11,328 nucleotides of DNA from an uncultured bacterium (GCA_934875675.1 CAKXIK010000068.1:1-11328), one strand, 5' to 3'. Shown: positions 1-7,239, counted from the stretch's first letter. Notes: generated by a model from the letters alone, not told the origin. Made by a program: numbers and translations.

Positions 1-208
1 TTCGGGCTTCGCCCTCTCTCCGCAATCCCACTTCGTTCTACCATTAGTCACTATGAAATTCTTAAACTATTGCAATTTGCTATTGCAATTCGCGTCGAAA
101 TCATAAACACAATTTTTGTCAGCTACTTGTTGAAGTGATATCTTGTAAGTAGAGTCGACAGACACCCAAAATCTGATAAAATTGAAGCATCAGAAAGGTG
201 TCGATGGA

Positions 209-484
209 ATGAAAAAGTACAGTAAAGAATTCAAAGAGGAACCACTGAAACTGTCAGACGAAATCGGTGTGAAGAAAGCGGCCAGTCAGCTCGGATTGCA
301 GTATTACACTCTGGCCGAATGGCGAAAGAACCGTAAAGCGGCGATGCGCTTGCCGGACCCGGTAAGCGATGCGGAACAACGTGCGCGCATCCGCGAACTG
401 GAACGAGAAAACAATGAGCTACGTCAGGCCAATGATATTCTGAAGGATGCACTGGGTTTTTTCGCAAAAGACCGGAAGAAGTAA
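209..484 (+). CDS. IS3-family transposase OrfA (helix-turn-helix subunit)
   Basis: This 91-residue protein has the normal size and layout of IS3-family OrfA. An N-terminal helix-turn-helix region (about residues 1-45, including KKAASQLGL and LAEWRK) should bind the terminal repeats. It is followed by a charged, leucine-containing coiled coil (RIRELERENNELRQA), which mediates multimerisation in this family. I chose the ATG at 209 over the upstream TTG at 182 because AAAGGTG at 194-200 lies eight bases before it and the family start (MKKYSKEFK) matches. The C-terminus (LGFFAKDRKK) contains the frameshift site. OrfA alone usually regulates transposition, while the OrfAB fusion is the active transposase. 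This reading frame shows no damage. Confidence 0.9.
   Translation: MKKYSKEFKEEPLKLSDEIGVKKAASQLGLQYYTLAEWRKNRKAAMRLPDPVSDAEQRARIRELERENNELRQANDILKDALGFFAKDRKK
457..463 (+). promoter_or_regulatory. Putative -1 ribosomal frameshift heptamer T TTT TTC
   Basis: In the orfA frame the bases read T TTT TTC, which fits the X XXY YYZ rule for tandem -1 slippage, and orfB lies in the -1 frame. After slippage the reading continues without a stop from 463 through the orfB ATG at 544, giving a continuous OrfAB fusion. The intervening residues include a typical IS3-family junction (YPVKLMCHVLKVSESGYY). I did not identify a stimulatory pseudoknot, though none is strictly required. Confidence 0.6.
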
Positions 485-543
485 AGACGGGTGAACGGCA
501 TCTGTTCATTGTCTCATTCCGAACGGTATATCCTGTAAAGCTG

Positions 544-1381
544 ATGTGCCATGTTCTCAAAGTCAGCGAATCTGGATACTACCGCTGGCTGCGCAATCGG
601 GAAAAGCATCGTGGCCGAGAGTTTCTTCTGGTCAAAATACAAGAGATTCTTGCCGAGCATCCGGACAATAACAACTACGGTGTCCACCGCATACAAACGG
701 CGTTACAACAGCACGGAATCCACGTCAGTGTGCGAACGATATACCGGACAATGCAGGAAGGCGGGCTCATTCACAAGCAAAGGCGTCCACACGGCATTGC
801 GAGGGCTACCACGGAAATACAGGAGCGTGAGAATCTCATCAAGAGGGATTTCAAGGCAACACAGCCGTACCAGAAGCTTTTGACGGACATTACGGAAGTG
901 CCGTGTTCGGATGGAAAACTGTATGTGTCGCCCATTCTGGATTGCTGTACCGGTGAGATTCTTTCTCTTGAAATGCGGGACAATATGAAGAAAGATCTCT
1001 GTATGGATACTGTAAAAACGCTTTGCAGGCAGTATCGACTGGCGGACAATGTGATTTTGCACAGCGACAGAGGCAGCCAGTACACCAGCACGGAATTTCG
1101 TAATGTACTCCGTCAAAATTATATTACCCAGGGTCTCCAGCGGAACCGGCCACTGCTTTGACAACGCCCGGATGGAAAGCTTTTTCGCAACATTGAAGAA
1201 GGAAAAGCTGTATCGGATGCCAACTTACCGCATGACACGGAATGAAGTCCGCACGGTGATTTTCAGATACGTGTTCACTTATTACAATACCGTCCGAATC
1301 TACACCAGCAATCCGTTTGGCCTTTCCCCGGTGAAATACCGGGAGTGGCTCAGGCAGTCAACCGAGAAGCCGGCGGCATAA
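544..1381 (+). pseudogene. IS3-family transposase OrfB, frameshifted
   Basis: orfB supplies the DDE integrase core of the OrfAB transposase. Its first frame (544-1161) has an HTH_21-like segment (about residues 11-75) and two catalytic aspartates: D115 in LLTDITEV and D175 in HSDRGSQYTS. It then runs into nonsense (GLQRNRPLL) and stops. The second frame resumes at about 1139 with SGTGHCFDNARMESFFATLK, the normal continuation with the catalytic glutamate at codon 1175-1177, and ends at 1381. Homologues are expected to read QS(L/M)SGTGHC, nine bases between Q and GTG-coding sequence, where this copy has ten. Dropping one base around 1137-1138 places the Glu 36 residues after D175, the exact DD35E spacing. 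The ORF is also open upstream of 544 to the slippery site. A sequencing or assembly indel is the main alternative explanation. Confidence 0.88.
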
Positions 1382-1530
1382 CCGCAGATTAAGTCCGGCA
1401 GTGGCCGTCTCGTTTTGACTCTATTCCGCTACGCTTCACGCCGACAAAACAGGACTTTTGCTCTATCTTTAAGCAGCTATTTGATTTTGGGTCCACTTTC
1501 AACTGCATACTTCTTGACAATTCCATTTGG

Positions 1531-1582
1531 TCTAAACAAAACAAAATACCCACAAGGGCACTTAAGTCCCTTATGGGTATTC
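1531..1582 (-). terminator. Intrinsic terminator of the tRNA-Leu gene
   Basis: Perfectly complementary 13-base arms (1546-1558 and 1568-1580) are separated by a nine-base loop. On the minus strand they are followed directly by TTTTGTTTTG. It starts within a few bases of the encoded CCA end of the tRNA, as expected for a monocistronic tRNA terminator. Confidence 0.85.
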
Positions 1583-1586
1583 AGTA

Positions 1587-1671
1587 TGGTGCGAGTGACG
1601 GGACTTGAACCCGTACGTCATACAACACACGCCCCTCAAACGTGCCTGTCTGCCAGTTCCAGCACACTCGC
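1587..1671 (-). tRNA. tRNA-Leu (anticodon GAG)
   Basis: Read on the minus strand, the gene has a seven-pair acceptor stem (GCGAGTG with CACTCGC), discriminator A and an encoded CCA (1587-1589). The T arm is ACGGG-TTCAAGT-CCCGT. The anticodon stem is CACGT/GCGTG around the loop TTGAGGG, giving anticodon GAG, which reads CUC and CUU leucine codons. The extended variable region and total length of 85 nt including CCA fit a class II tRNA such as leucine. The gene sits alone between its own promoter and terminator. Confidence 0.93.
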
Positions 1672-1719
1672 AAATAATAAATTGGCATATTCCACAACAA
1701 GTAGTCAGCCATATACAAA

Positions 1720-1752
1720 AACGTCATCGAACAGGCGGGAACCTGAGACGTT
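1720..1752 (-). promoter_or_regulatory. Leader hairpin upstream of tRNA-Leu
   Basis: In the minus-strand leader, AACGTC pairs with GACGTT, enclosing a smaller CAGG/CCTG stem. A short T run (TTTTTG) follows. It could be a weak attenuator, a processing element or chance. The stem is interrupted and the T run is partly inside the stem, so a terminator role is uncertain. Confidence 0.35.
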
Positions 1753-1765
1753 GTCAGCGAGGATT

Positions 1766-1794
1766 ATTATATCATCTGGTTCTGTGCTTGTCAA
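1766..1794 (-). promoter_or_regulatory. Consensus sigma-A promoter of tRNA-Leu
   Basis: The minus strand reads TTGACA (1789-1794), a 17-base spacer, then TATAAT (1766-1771), a perfect match to the vegetative consensus. The predicted start near 1759 gives a leader of about 88 nt before the mature tRNA 5' end, which would need RNase P processing. Confidence 0.9.
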
Positions 1795-1867
1795 CCTTTA
1801 TTTCAATTTTTTTGTTTTTCTTTTCAAAATATAACTTCACACTTATATCGCTTTCCAAAGACAATTC

Positions 1868-1893
1868 TCAAACAAAAAGCGGGAAATCCCGCT
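1868..1893 (-). terminator. Intrinsic terminator of the HtrA/PDZ operon
   Basis: On the minus strand AGCGGG-ATTT-CCCGCT is followed by TTTTGTTTG. It lies about 30 bases after the stop codon of the PDZ protein gene and should end the minus-strand operon. A second AAAGCGGG at 1906-1913 could pair with the same right arm to make an alternative, longer hairpin. Confidence 0.85.
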
Positions 1894-1923
1894 AAAAAGG
1901 ATTGCCCGCTTTGTTCATAAGTT

Positions 1924-3126
1924 TTATGCCTGTGGATAATCGGAAGTCTCCTGTGAGGATGTTGTTGTCGATTTTTCCTTCACCGCAAATTTTACTGTAA
2001 AGGACTCACTTTGGGTGTATCCGCTTTCCGTCGTATTCAAATGATAGGCAGTCAGCGTGATCTCGTCGCCGGGGTTCATCTGATCCATTATTGCAAATAA
2101 ATCCTCAAACGATTTTACCGCTGTACCATTTGCGGATGTGATCACATCGCCTTCCTGCAACTCGGTACTTTTTGCGTTGCTGTCATCACTGATGGACTGC
2201 ACCATCAGACCTGGATCCAGATTATACTTTGTCCAGACCTCATCCTTCATCTGAATGCATACAATTCCGAGTTGAACATTGGTGTAATTGGATGCAGCCG
2301 ATGAAGTACCGCTTTCATCATTCGAACCGGAGTTTGTATCTCCGTTTCCCTGTTGCCCCGGCAGTTGTTGGTTGTAACCAGGACGTTGCACATCGGGAGA
2401 CACGCTGTTTCCTCCGGTGCAAAGTGCATAGACGCCATAAATTGCAAAGCCAACAATAACCGCTTCCAACACAGCCGCCAAAATCCAAAGAACAATACTA
2501 CTGCTTTTTTTCTTCTTCGGGGTAGAACCGGATGGCTGCGGCACATAAGGATAACCGGTGCCCGGTGTTGGCGGAACTGGCGGAACTGCGCCGTTCTGCG
2601 ATGTTCTGTTTGGCTGTGCATACCAATAGTTCTGTGGATACGGCTGGTAACCCTGTGATGGCGCCGTGTACGGTTGCTGAGCAGCTGCATACGACGGTTG
2701 TGGCGTCTGTTGCTGCGCAGTATAAGGCGGTACAGAATTCTGCTGAGAATACGGTGCTGCCGGAGGGGAATACGGAACGTGCTGCGCATTAGGCTGCTGC
2801 GGCATATAAGGGGGGTAAGTCTGGCGTGGCTGTGTATACGTGTATGGTGTATAGGGTTGCTGCGGAACTGCGGAAGCGGACGGTGCAAACGGATTCTGAT
2901 AGTTGTCTTCCGGTTGCTTTGGCGAGGGATCTTCGGCGGTTTCCTGTTGTGTTTCCGGTTCTGTCTTCTGTTCTGCATCGGCAATGGGCACCCCCGCAGA
3001 CTCTGCCTCATCGACAGAAGCTTCTGCCGCAATCACGGGTTCCTCCGGCTGATTATCGTTCTGTGCAGCCCAGGTGGGATCCTCAGGCTTTGGTGAAGAA
3101 GAGGAAAAATCAAATTCGTCTTTCAT
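1924..3126 (-). CDS. Membrane-anchored PDZ-domain protein without protease domain
   Basis: This 400-residue protein has three parts. Residues 1-205 are acidic, then rich in Pro, Gln, Tyr and Ala (repeated QQPY/PYxx motifs), and are probably disordered in the cytoplasm. A KKKK stop-transfer cluster precedes one membrane helix (about 210-236, IVLWILAAVLEAVIVGFAIYGV). A Gly/Ser/Asn-rich linker leads to an extracellular PDZ-like domain (about 285-383) with LQEGDVITSANGTAVKSFED. The PDZ region resembles that of the HtrA encoded next to it, and both share the tail-membrane-linker layout, but there is no trypsin-like domain or catalytic triad. I chose ATG 3126 because AAAGGA lies 11 bases upstream; for the GTG at 3135 the gap is only two bases. 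It is 53 bases behind htrA, with no terminator between them, so it is probably an accessory factor of that protease. That role is inferred. Confidence 0.82.
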   Translation of the reverse strand: MKDEFDFSSSSPKPEDPTWAAQNDNQPEEPVIAAEASVDEAESAGVPIADAEQKTEPETQQETAEDPSPKQPEDNYQNPFAPSASAVPQQPYTPYTYTQPRQTYPPYMPQQPNAQHVPYSPPAAPYSQQNSVPPYTAQQQTPQPSYAAAQQPYTAPSQGYQPYPQNYWYAQPNRTSQNGAVPPVPPTPGTGYPYVPQPSGSTPKKKKSSSIVLWILAAVLEAVIVGFAIYGVYALCTGGNSVSPDVQRPGYNQQLPGQQGNGDTNSGSNDESGTSSAASNYTNVQLGIVCIQMKDEVWTKYNLDPGLMVQSISDDSNAKSTELQEGDVITSANGTAVKSFEDLFAIMDQMNPGDEITLTAYHLNTTESGYTQSESFTVKFAVKEKSTTTSSQETSDYPQA

Positions 3127-3179
3127 TGAAGGCACAATCCTTTCTCTGTTTAAAATACTACGGTTGCATTGATCACGAA

Positions 3180-4544
3180 TCAGTTGGAAGCGCTTCCCGA
3201 ACCCAGCGTAACGTTCAAATCAGCAGTTTGACCGTTGCGGAAAACCGTAACCGTGATGGTATCTCCCGCATTGTATTTATTTTTTTCGCTGATCATCGCT
3301 GCGTAAGACGTAACAGCAGTACCGTTAATTTTAGTAATCACATCATTTTTCTGGATTCCGGCAGTGTTTGCAGGAGATCCTTCTGCAACCGATGCGACCA
3401 CGACTCCGGCAGGATATCCCATCCGCTGCAGGGTATCAGAGTCATAATAGGTATTGATGGAAATACCGAGGTATGCACTTGCCTGGCCTTCCTTGCTGAT
3501 CAGACGGTCACAAATTTCAACAACTTCATTCACCGGAATAGAAAAGCCCATACCGTCATAATCTGTACCGGACATCTTTGCATTATTGATTCCGATCAGC
3601 TTTCCGTTCTGGTCCACCAGTGCACCGCCGCTGTTGCCGGGATTGATGGCCGCATCAGTCTGAACCAGATTCATCTGCACATTGTTCTCTGTTGTAATGC
3701 TGCGGTTAAGCCCGCTTACAATACCTTTGCTAACCGAGCCCATATACTCCAGTCCGCCCGGATTACCGATAGCAATTGCTACCTGACCTACCTGCAATTC
3801 ATCGGAATTACCGATTTCAATGGCAGGAAGACCGGTTTTCTCAATTTTGATGACCGCAAGATCAGCGGAGGCATCAAACCCGACGACCGTTGCGCTGATT
3901 GCGGTTTCGGTGTCACTGGCAAGGAATACTTCGATTTTTGAGCCACTGCTCACCTGACCGTAATTAGCATCGCTCACCGCTCCGGAAATTACATGATAGT
4001 TGGTGATAATATAGCCGTTCTCCTTGTAAATAACGCCGGAGCCTTCACTGGTCGCCTCCTGTTCTGTGGTACCGAACATTGTCTGTGCCTGTGCCTTATA
4101 CGTTACACGGATGCCCACAACAGACTGGGACGCTTTTTGAGAAACGGCAACAGCAACGTTATCCGTCTCGTCATTCACTGTAATATTGGTGACTGGCGTA
4201 GTATTGCTGGTGGTTTGACTGCTTGCAGAAGCTTGTGAAGAAGCATCCGTGGCGGCGTTTTTGTTGTTAAAATACGATGCAACCCCAACCGTGGAAATGG
4301 TACCGCATAAAATTGCCGCACACAGTGCGGAAGCAATTACTGCACCGATCCCAAATTTTTTTTTGGGCTTTTGTGGCTTTGGATCCGGAGAACTTCCCTG
4401 TGCGGCGTAAGGAGTCGCACGGTATGGATTATAGATTGGCTGCTGCTCAGGCTGCTTTTTGCTTTCTTCACTGTCGCGATAGCTGTAGTGATACTCACCG
4501 TTTTGCTGCTGTTCATTGCGGTCATTGTTAAATTCATTCATCAT
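3180..4544 (-). CDS. htrA: HtrA/DegP-family membrane serine protease with one PDZ domain
   Basis: This 454-residue protease should degrade or refold misfolded proteins at the outer face of the membrane. Residues 1-62 form a hydrophilic Gln/Tyr-rich cytoplasmic tail, followed by KPKKK and a membrane helix (about 64-92). A Ser/Thr/Asn linker precedes the trypsin-like domain (about 120-350). The triad is H184 (TNYHV), D228 (SADLAVI) and S305 (GNSGGAL). A C-terminal PDZ domain spans about 358-449 (GVVVASVAEGSPANTAGI, NDVITKINGTAV). ATG 4544 was chosen over the TTG at 4559 because AGGAGA lies six bases before it; the TTG overlaps that Shine-Dalgarno. Single-PDZ, membrane-anchored HtrA is the usual Gram-positive form. 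It follows a two-component system by 150 bases, with a likely promoter of its own, and precedes the PDZ protein gene. Confidence 0.93.
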   Translation of the reverse strand: MMNEFNNDRNEQQQNGEYHYSYRDSEESKKQPEQQPIYNPYRATPYAAQGSSPDPKPQKPKKKFGIGAVIASALCAAILCGTISTVGVASYFNNKNAATDASSQASASSQTTSNTTPVTNITVNDETDNVAVAVSQKASQSVVGIRVTYKAQAQTMFGTTEQEATSEGSGVIYKENGYIITNYHVISGAVSDANYGQVSSGSKIEVFLASDTETAISATVVGFDASADLAVIKIEKTGLPAIEIGNSDELQVGQVAIAIGNPGGLEYMGSVSKGIVSGLNRSITTENNVQMNLVQTDAAINPGNSGGALVDQNGKLIGINNAKMSGTDYDGMGFSIPVNEVVEICDRLISKEGQASAYLGISINTYYDSDTLQRMGYPAGVVVASVAEGSPANTAGIQKNDVITKINGTAVTSYAAMISEKNKYNAGDTITVTVFRNGQTADLNVTLGSGSASN

Positions 4545-4607
4545 CAAACATCTCCTCAATCGGTTCTGTTATTTGTTGTAAGATTCAGGACCATTTCTGA
4601 TTCTGTG

Positions 4608-4628
4608 ATTATAGTATAAACATTGTTT
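4608..4628 (-). promoter_or_regulatory. Candidate htrA promoter with adjoining palindrome
   Basis: The minus strand has a perfect TATAAT at 4608-4613, about 57 bases before the htrA start after allowing for a start near 4601. No good -35 is present at the right spacing. Instead a perfect palindrome, AAACA-T-TGTTT, occupies 4618-4628 directly upstream, and a second one, TTGTT-TT-AACAA, lies at 4658-4669. A weak -35 with nearby dyads fits an activator-dependent promoter, plausibly controlled by the adjacent response regulator. That control is inferred. Confidence 0.5.
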
Positions 4629-4694
4629 GTGATGTTCCTTAGATAAAATTATGAATCTTGTTTTAACAAATTCCGTCGAAGATGTTAGCAACCT

Positions 4695-6248
4695 TCATGC
4701 AAGCTCTAATTCGAACCAGAATCGCACGCCGCCTTCACAGTTTTCAACACCGCAGGGCATGTTGTGCGCATGCATAATCGCCGCTACCACCGAAAGCCCA
4801 AGTCCGGTTCCGCCATATTGCCGTGTGCGAGCTTTATCCACCTTGTAAAAGCTTTCCCAAATCCGGGTCAAATCTTCCTGCGCAATCTGGTTGCCTGTGT
4901 TAAAAACACTAACGTGAACGTGTTTTTGTCCCTCGGAAGTTGAAATAATGTGTTCCTCCACCACAATCTCCCCTTTTTCCGAAACGTGGTTGGAAGCATT
5001 TGAAACATAATTGTTAATCACGTTTTCAATGAAGTATTCGTCACCCCAACAATAGATTTCACCTTCCGGCAAAAATGAAACCGTAATTTTTTTCTGATCG
5101 AGCAAAATAGAGTATCTTCTGAGCACACCACTGATCAGCCCGGTAATCTCGAACCGGGCAAACGTCAGCTCCTCTTCACCCGACTCCAACTGCATCAGGC
5201 TTGTCATCTTTTTAATCAGGACGCTCATCTTGTCTGCCTCATCCTGAATAATTTCACAATAATAGCGCCGGCTTTGCTCATCGGTGGAAACCTCGTCAGA
5301 AATCCCCTCTGCATACGCACGGACAAGGGCAATCGGAGTTTTGAGTTCATGAGAAGCATTGGCAATGAAATCCCTTCGCAGCTGATCCTGCCTCGTTTTA
5401 ATCTCATTGTCACGTTCCAGCTGTGCATTCAGGGTTTTCAGGTCTGAAATATTTCGTTCCAGCTCCACCGAAAGCATATTGATGCTTTTTCCAAGCTCCG
5501 CAATTTCATCATTTCCGCGTCCGGTATACCGCTTGGTAAAATCAAATCGAGCAAGACTATTTGTGATACCTGCCAGCTCCTTGATCGGTTTGGTAAAACT
5601 GCGTGCAATCCAAAAAGCCAAAAGTGCACTGATCAGCACGGAAAAAAATCCGCTGAACAGCAAAAAGCGATTGGAAATGTCCACATTTTCGCGAATTGCC
5701 TGCAATGGCATGCTCAACACTACAAGGTAGTTATTGCTCAGGACACCGGTCAAAAGGAGATATTCCTGTCCTAACCTGGGGTTATTGCGAATGCTCACCG
5801 TACACTGACCGGGACTGAGCTGCGTTGCAATCTCAATATAAAACATGCGGGAGGTCCACTCATCCGGTACATAGGTACCCAGATTAAAATCTACCACCTG
5901 AAACTTCCGGTCTACCACCATCACACTATAATTGTTTTTTCCTCCGAGTTTTTCCATTTCCAGCCGGATATCGTCGGACTGTGAGGTGGAGCTAAAAATC
6001 GTGTCAATCTGTGTGAAGGTGTCTTTTAAGCTATCAACCTTGCGGTTTTTATAGTAGTTTTCCAAAACCAAATTGTTCATCAACCAGTTGAGCAAAATTG
6101 AAATCAGCACGCAGCCGATCATGCTGAGAAAAAATTTGGTCACAACAGATTGGCGCAGCGGTAAATGATGTTTTTTTTGATGCAGTATGGCAGCCGGTTT
6201 TTCTCTTTTTTTCCAAACGAAAGGCTGCGGTTCTCTGTTCTCTTTCAC
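4695..6248 (-). CDS. Membrane sensor histidine kinase (HAMP-HisKA-HATPase)
   Basis: This 517-residue kinase has a basic N-terminal tail, a first membrane helix (about 38-60), an extracytoplasmic sensing region (about 62-193), and a second membrane helix (about 195-215). A HAMP linker (about 216-270) leads to a HisKA dimerisation domain with the phospho-acceptor H300 in ANASHELKTP. In the ATP-binding domain I see the N box (ENVINNYVSNASNH, 408-421), an FNTGNQI segment where the G1 box normally begins with Asp, the F box (FYKVD) and the G2 box GGTGLGLSVV. The Asp-to-Asn variation occurs in many VanS-like kinases. The GTG start at 6248 has GAGGGAG six bases upstream. It lies 14 bases behind the response-regulator stop. 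The neighbouring htrA suggests a CssS-like role in sensing envelope protein stress; the signal is unknown. Confidence 0.92.
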   Translation of the reverse strand: MKENREPQPFVWKKREKPAAILHQKKHHLPLRQSVVTKFFLSMIGCVLISILLNWLMNNLVLENYYKNRKVDSLKDTFTQIDTIFSSTSQSDDIRLEMEKLGGKNNYSVMVVDRKFQVVDFNLGTYVPDEWTSRMFYIEIATQLSPGQCTVSIRNNPRLGQEYLLLTGVLSNNYLVVLSMPLQAIRENVDISNRFLLFSGFFSVLISALLAFWIARSFTKPIKELAGITNSLARFDFTKRYTGRGNDEIAELGKSINMLSVELERNISDLKTLNAQLERDNEIKTRQDQLRRDFIANASHELKTPIALVRAYAEGISDEVSTDEQSRRYYCEIIQDEADKMSVLIKKMTSLMQLESGEEELTFARFEITGLISGVLRRYSILLDQKKITVSFLPEGEIYCWGDEYFIENVINNYVSNASNHVSEKGEIVVEEHIISTSEGQKHVHVSVFNTGNQIAQEDLTRIWESFYKVDKARTRQYGGTGLGLSVVAAIMHAHNMPCGVENCEGGVRFWFELELA

Positions 6249-6262
6249 TCGCGACTCCCTCT

Positions 6263-6931
6263 TTACTGCTCAAATTTATACCCGATTCCGCGCACGGTAC
6301 GGATATAATCGGCCGCTTCTCCCATTTTGCTGCGCAGCGTTTTTACATGTGTGTCCACGGTACGTTCATCACCAAAATAATCGTAGTCCCACACGTTATT
6401 CAAAATCTGCCCCCGACTGAGTGCAATTCCTGCGTTATCCATCAGATAACAAAGCAATTCGAATTCTTTATAGGTAAGTTCAATCGGGCTTCCGCCAACC
6501 CGAACCTCCCGTGCCGCTTTGCTTACTTCGATTGCGCCGTAACGCCGCAGCTCATCGTCGTTTCCAAACGCACGGCGCAGAATCGCATTAACGCGTGCCA
6601 CTAGAATACGCGGACTGAACGGTTTGGCAATATATTCATCTGCACCCAGCTCAAACCCGGTCAGTTCGTCCATTTCCTCGCTTCGGGCTGTCAGCATAAT
6701 AATCGGCACCTTGGAAGTTTTTCTGATTTCTCTGCAAACCTGCCATCCATCCATCCGCGGCATCATCACATCCAAAATAATCAGATCTGCCGGCGATGTC
6801 TCAAATTTTTCCACCGCCTCGGCACCGTCGCCTGCCTCTTCAATTTCATACCCTTCGCGATGAAGAAAGTCTGAAACAATTTTTCGCATCCGCTCTTCGT
6901 CATCGACCACTAATATTTTCTTTTTATCCAT
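6263..6931 (-). CDS. OmpR/PhoB-family response regulator
   Basis: This 222-residue regulator has a receiver domain (about 4-118) with acidic pocket D10/D11 (VVDDE), phospho-acceptor D54 (ILDVMMP), T81 (MLTAR) and K103 (IAKPF). A C-terminal winged helix follows (about 128-220), with ELTYKEFELL at its start, the recognition region ERTVDTHVKTLRSK and the terminal RTVRGIGYKFE hairpin. I chose ATG 6931 (MDKKKILVVDD), preceded by AAGGGGTG nine bases upstream, rather than the longer frame from 6967, which adds residues not seen in the family. It forms a tight pair with the following kinase gene. Likely targets are its own promoter and htrA, by analogy with CssR. Confidence 0.94.
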   Translation of the reverse strand: MDKKKILVVDDEERMRKIVSDFLHREGYEIEEAGDGAEAVEKFETSPADLIILDVMMPRMDGWQVCREIRKTSKVPIIMLTARSEEMDELTGFELGADEYIAKPFSPRILVARVNAILRRAFGNDDELRRYGAIEVSKAAREVRVGGSPIELTYKEFELLCYLMDNAGIALSRGQILNNVWDYDYFGDERTVDTHVKTLRSKMGEAADYIRTVRGIGYKFEQ

Positions 6932-7239
6932 CTTCTGTGACACCCCTTTTCCAAATCTGATATTCATTGTTGTTTTAGACCGGATTTCAATCCTTCATTC
7001 AGGCAGAAATTATGGCTTTGTTTATATTCATTTAATATACCGCAATTATATGATAATTTTGTGAAAACAGGTGTAATTCATTTTTTCTCTGTATATCATA
7101 TCACATTCTATGCATTTTTTCACGCATTCCGGCTCTTTTTTGCATTTTTGCTTCATATGATTATCTGACGCAGAATTTTATTCATATACAAAATTATTGG
7201 TTGTGTTAAACACCAGTCAGATAGAAAGGGTGATTGCTA
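6932..7239. promoter_or_regulatory. Divergent intergenic region, regulator operon / spore-protein operon
   Basis: This 308-base AT-rich spacer separates two divergent operons and has no convincing gene. On the minus strand a TATAAT (7045-7050) lies inside a perfect dyad, AATTAT-ATG-ATAATT (7044-7058). No good -35 sits at normal spacing, so the response-regulator promoter may be activator-dependent and autoregulated. The middle part (7080-7150) is dominated by T runs with repeated TGCATTTTT. For the plus-strand operon I see no clear sigma-A promoter. CATATACA at 7184-7191 loosely resembles a sporulation-type -10, but I found no convincing matching -35. Confidence 0.45.

Larger units (their letters stand above)
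163..1495 (+). mobile_element. IS3-family insertion sequence, inactivated copy
   Basis: The element carries orfA and orfB in the 0/-1 frame arrangement of IS3-family transposons. Imperfect terminal inverted repeats flank the genes: the left end contains CCCAAAATC at 165-173 and the right end contains its complement, GATTTTGGG, at 1483-1491. The similarity continues weakly outward (AGTCGAC on the left, AGTGGAC or AGTTGAA on the right, read inward), so the true termini could lie about 10 bases further out on either side, and I could not identify a target duplication. orfB has a frame break, so the copy probably cannot move itself. The right end stops about 35 bases short of the tRNA-Leu terminator, so the tRNA gene is intact. 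Confidence 0.85.

Noticed and set aside
68..90. Direct repeat TATTGCAATT with 13-base period
   Set aside because: Two short AT-rich copies with no gene or promoter attached are not enough to call a binding site. The rest of 1-160 shows only a small GGGC-TTC-GCCC hairpin at the edge.
1124..1150. Programmed frameshift inside orfB
   Set aside because: There is no slippery heptamer at this point, the shift would have to be +1, and the family normally has one continuous orfB frame; a mutation or sequencing indel is simpler.
1415..1895. Plus-strand frames crossing the tRNA region
   Set aside because: They read through the tRNA gene, its terminator and its promoter and have no ribosome binding site.
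2826..3941. Long plus-strand frame of 371 codons
   Set aside because: It is antisense to htrA and the PDZ protein gene; those show catalytic residues, start signals and domain structure, this one does not.
7150..7200. Sporulation sigma factor promoter for the plus-strand operon
   Set aside because: CATATACA is only a loose -10 match and I found no -35 at the right distance for sigma-E, -G or -K.
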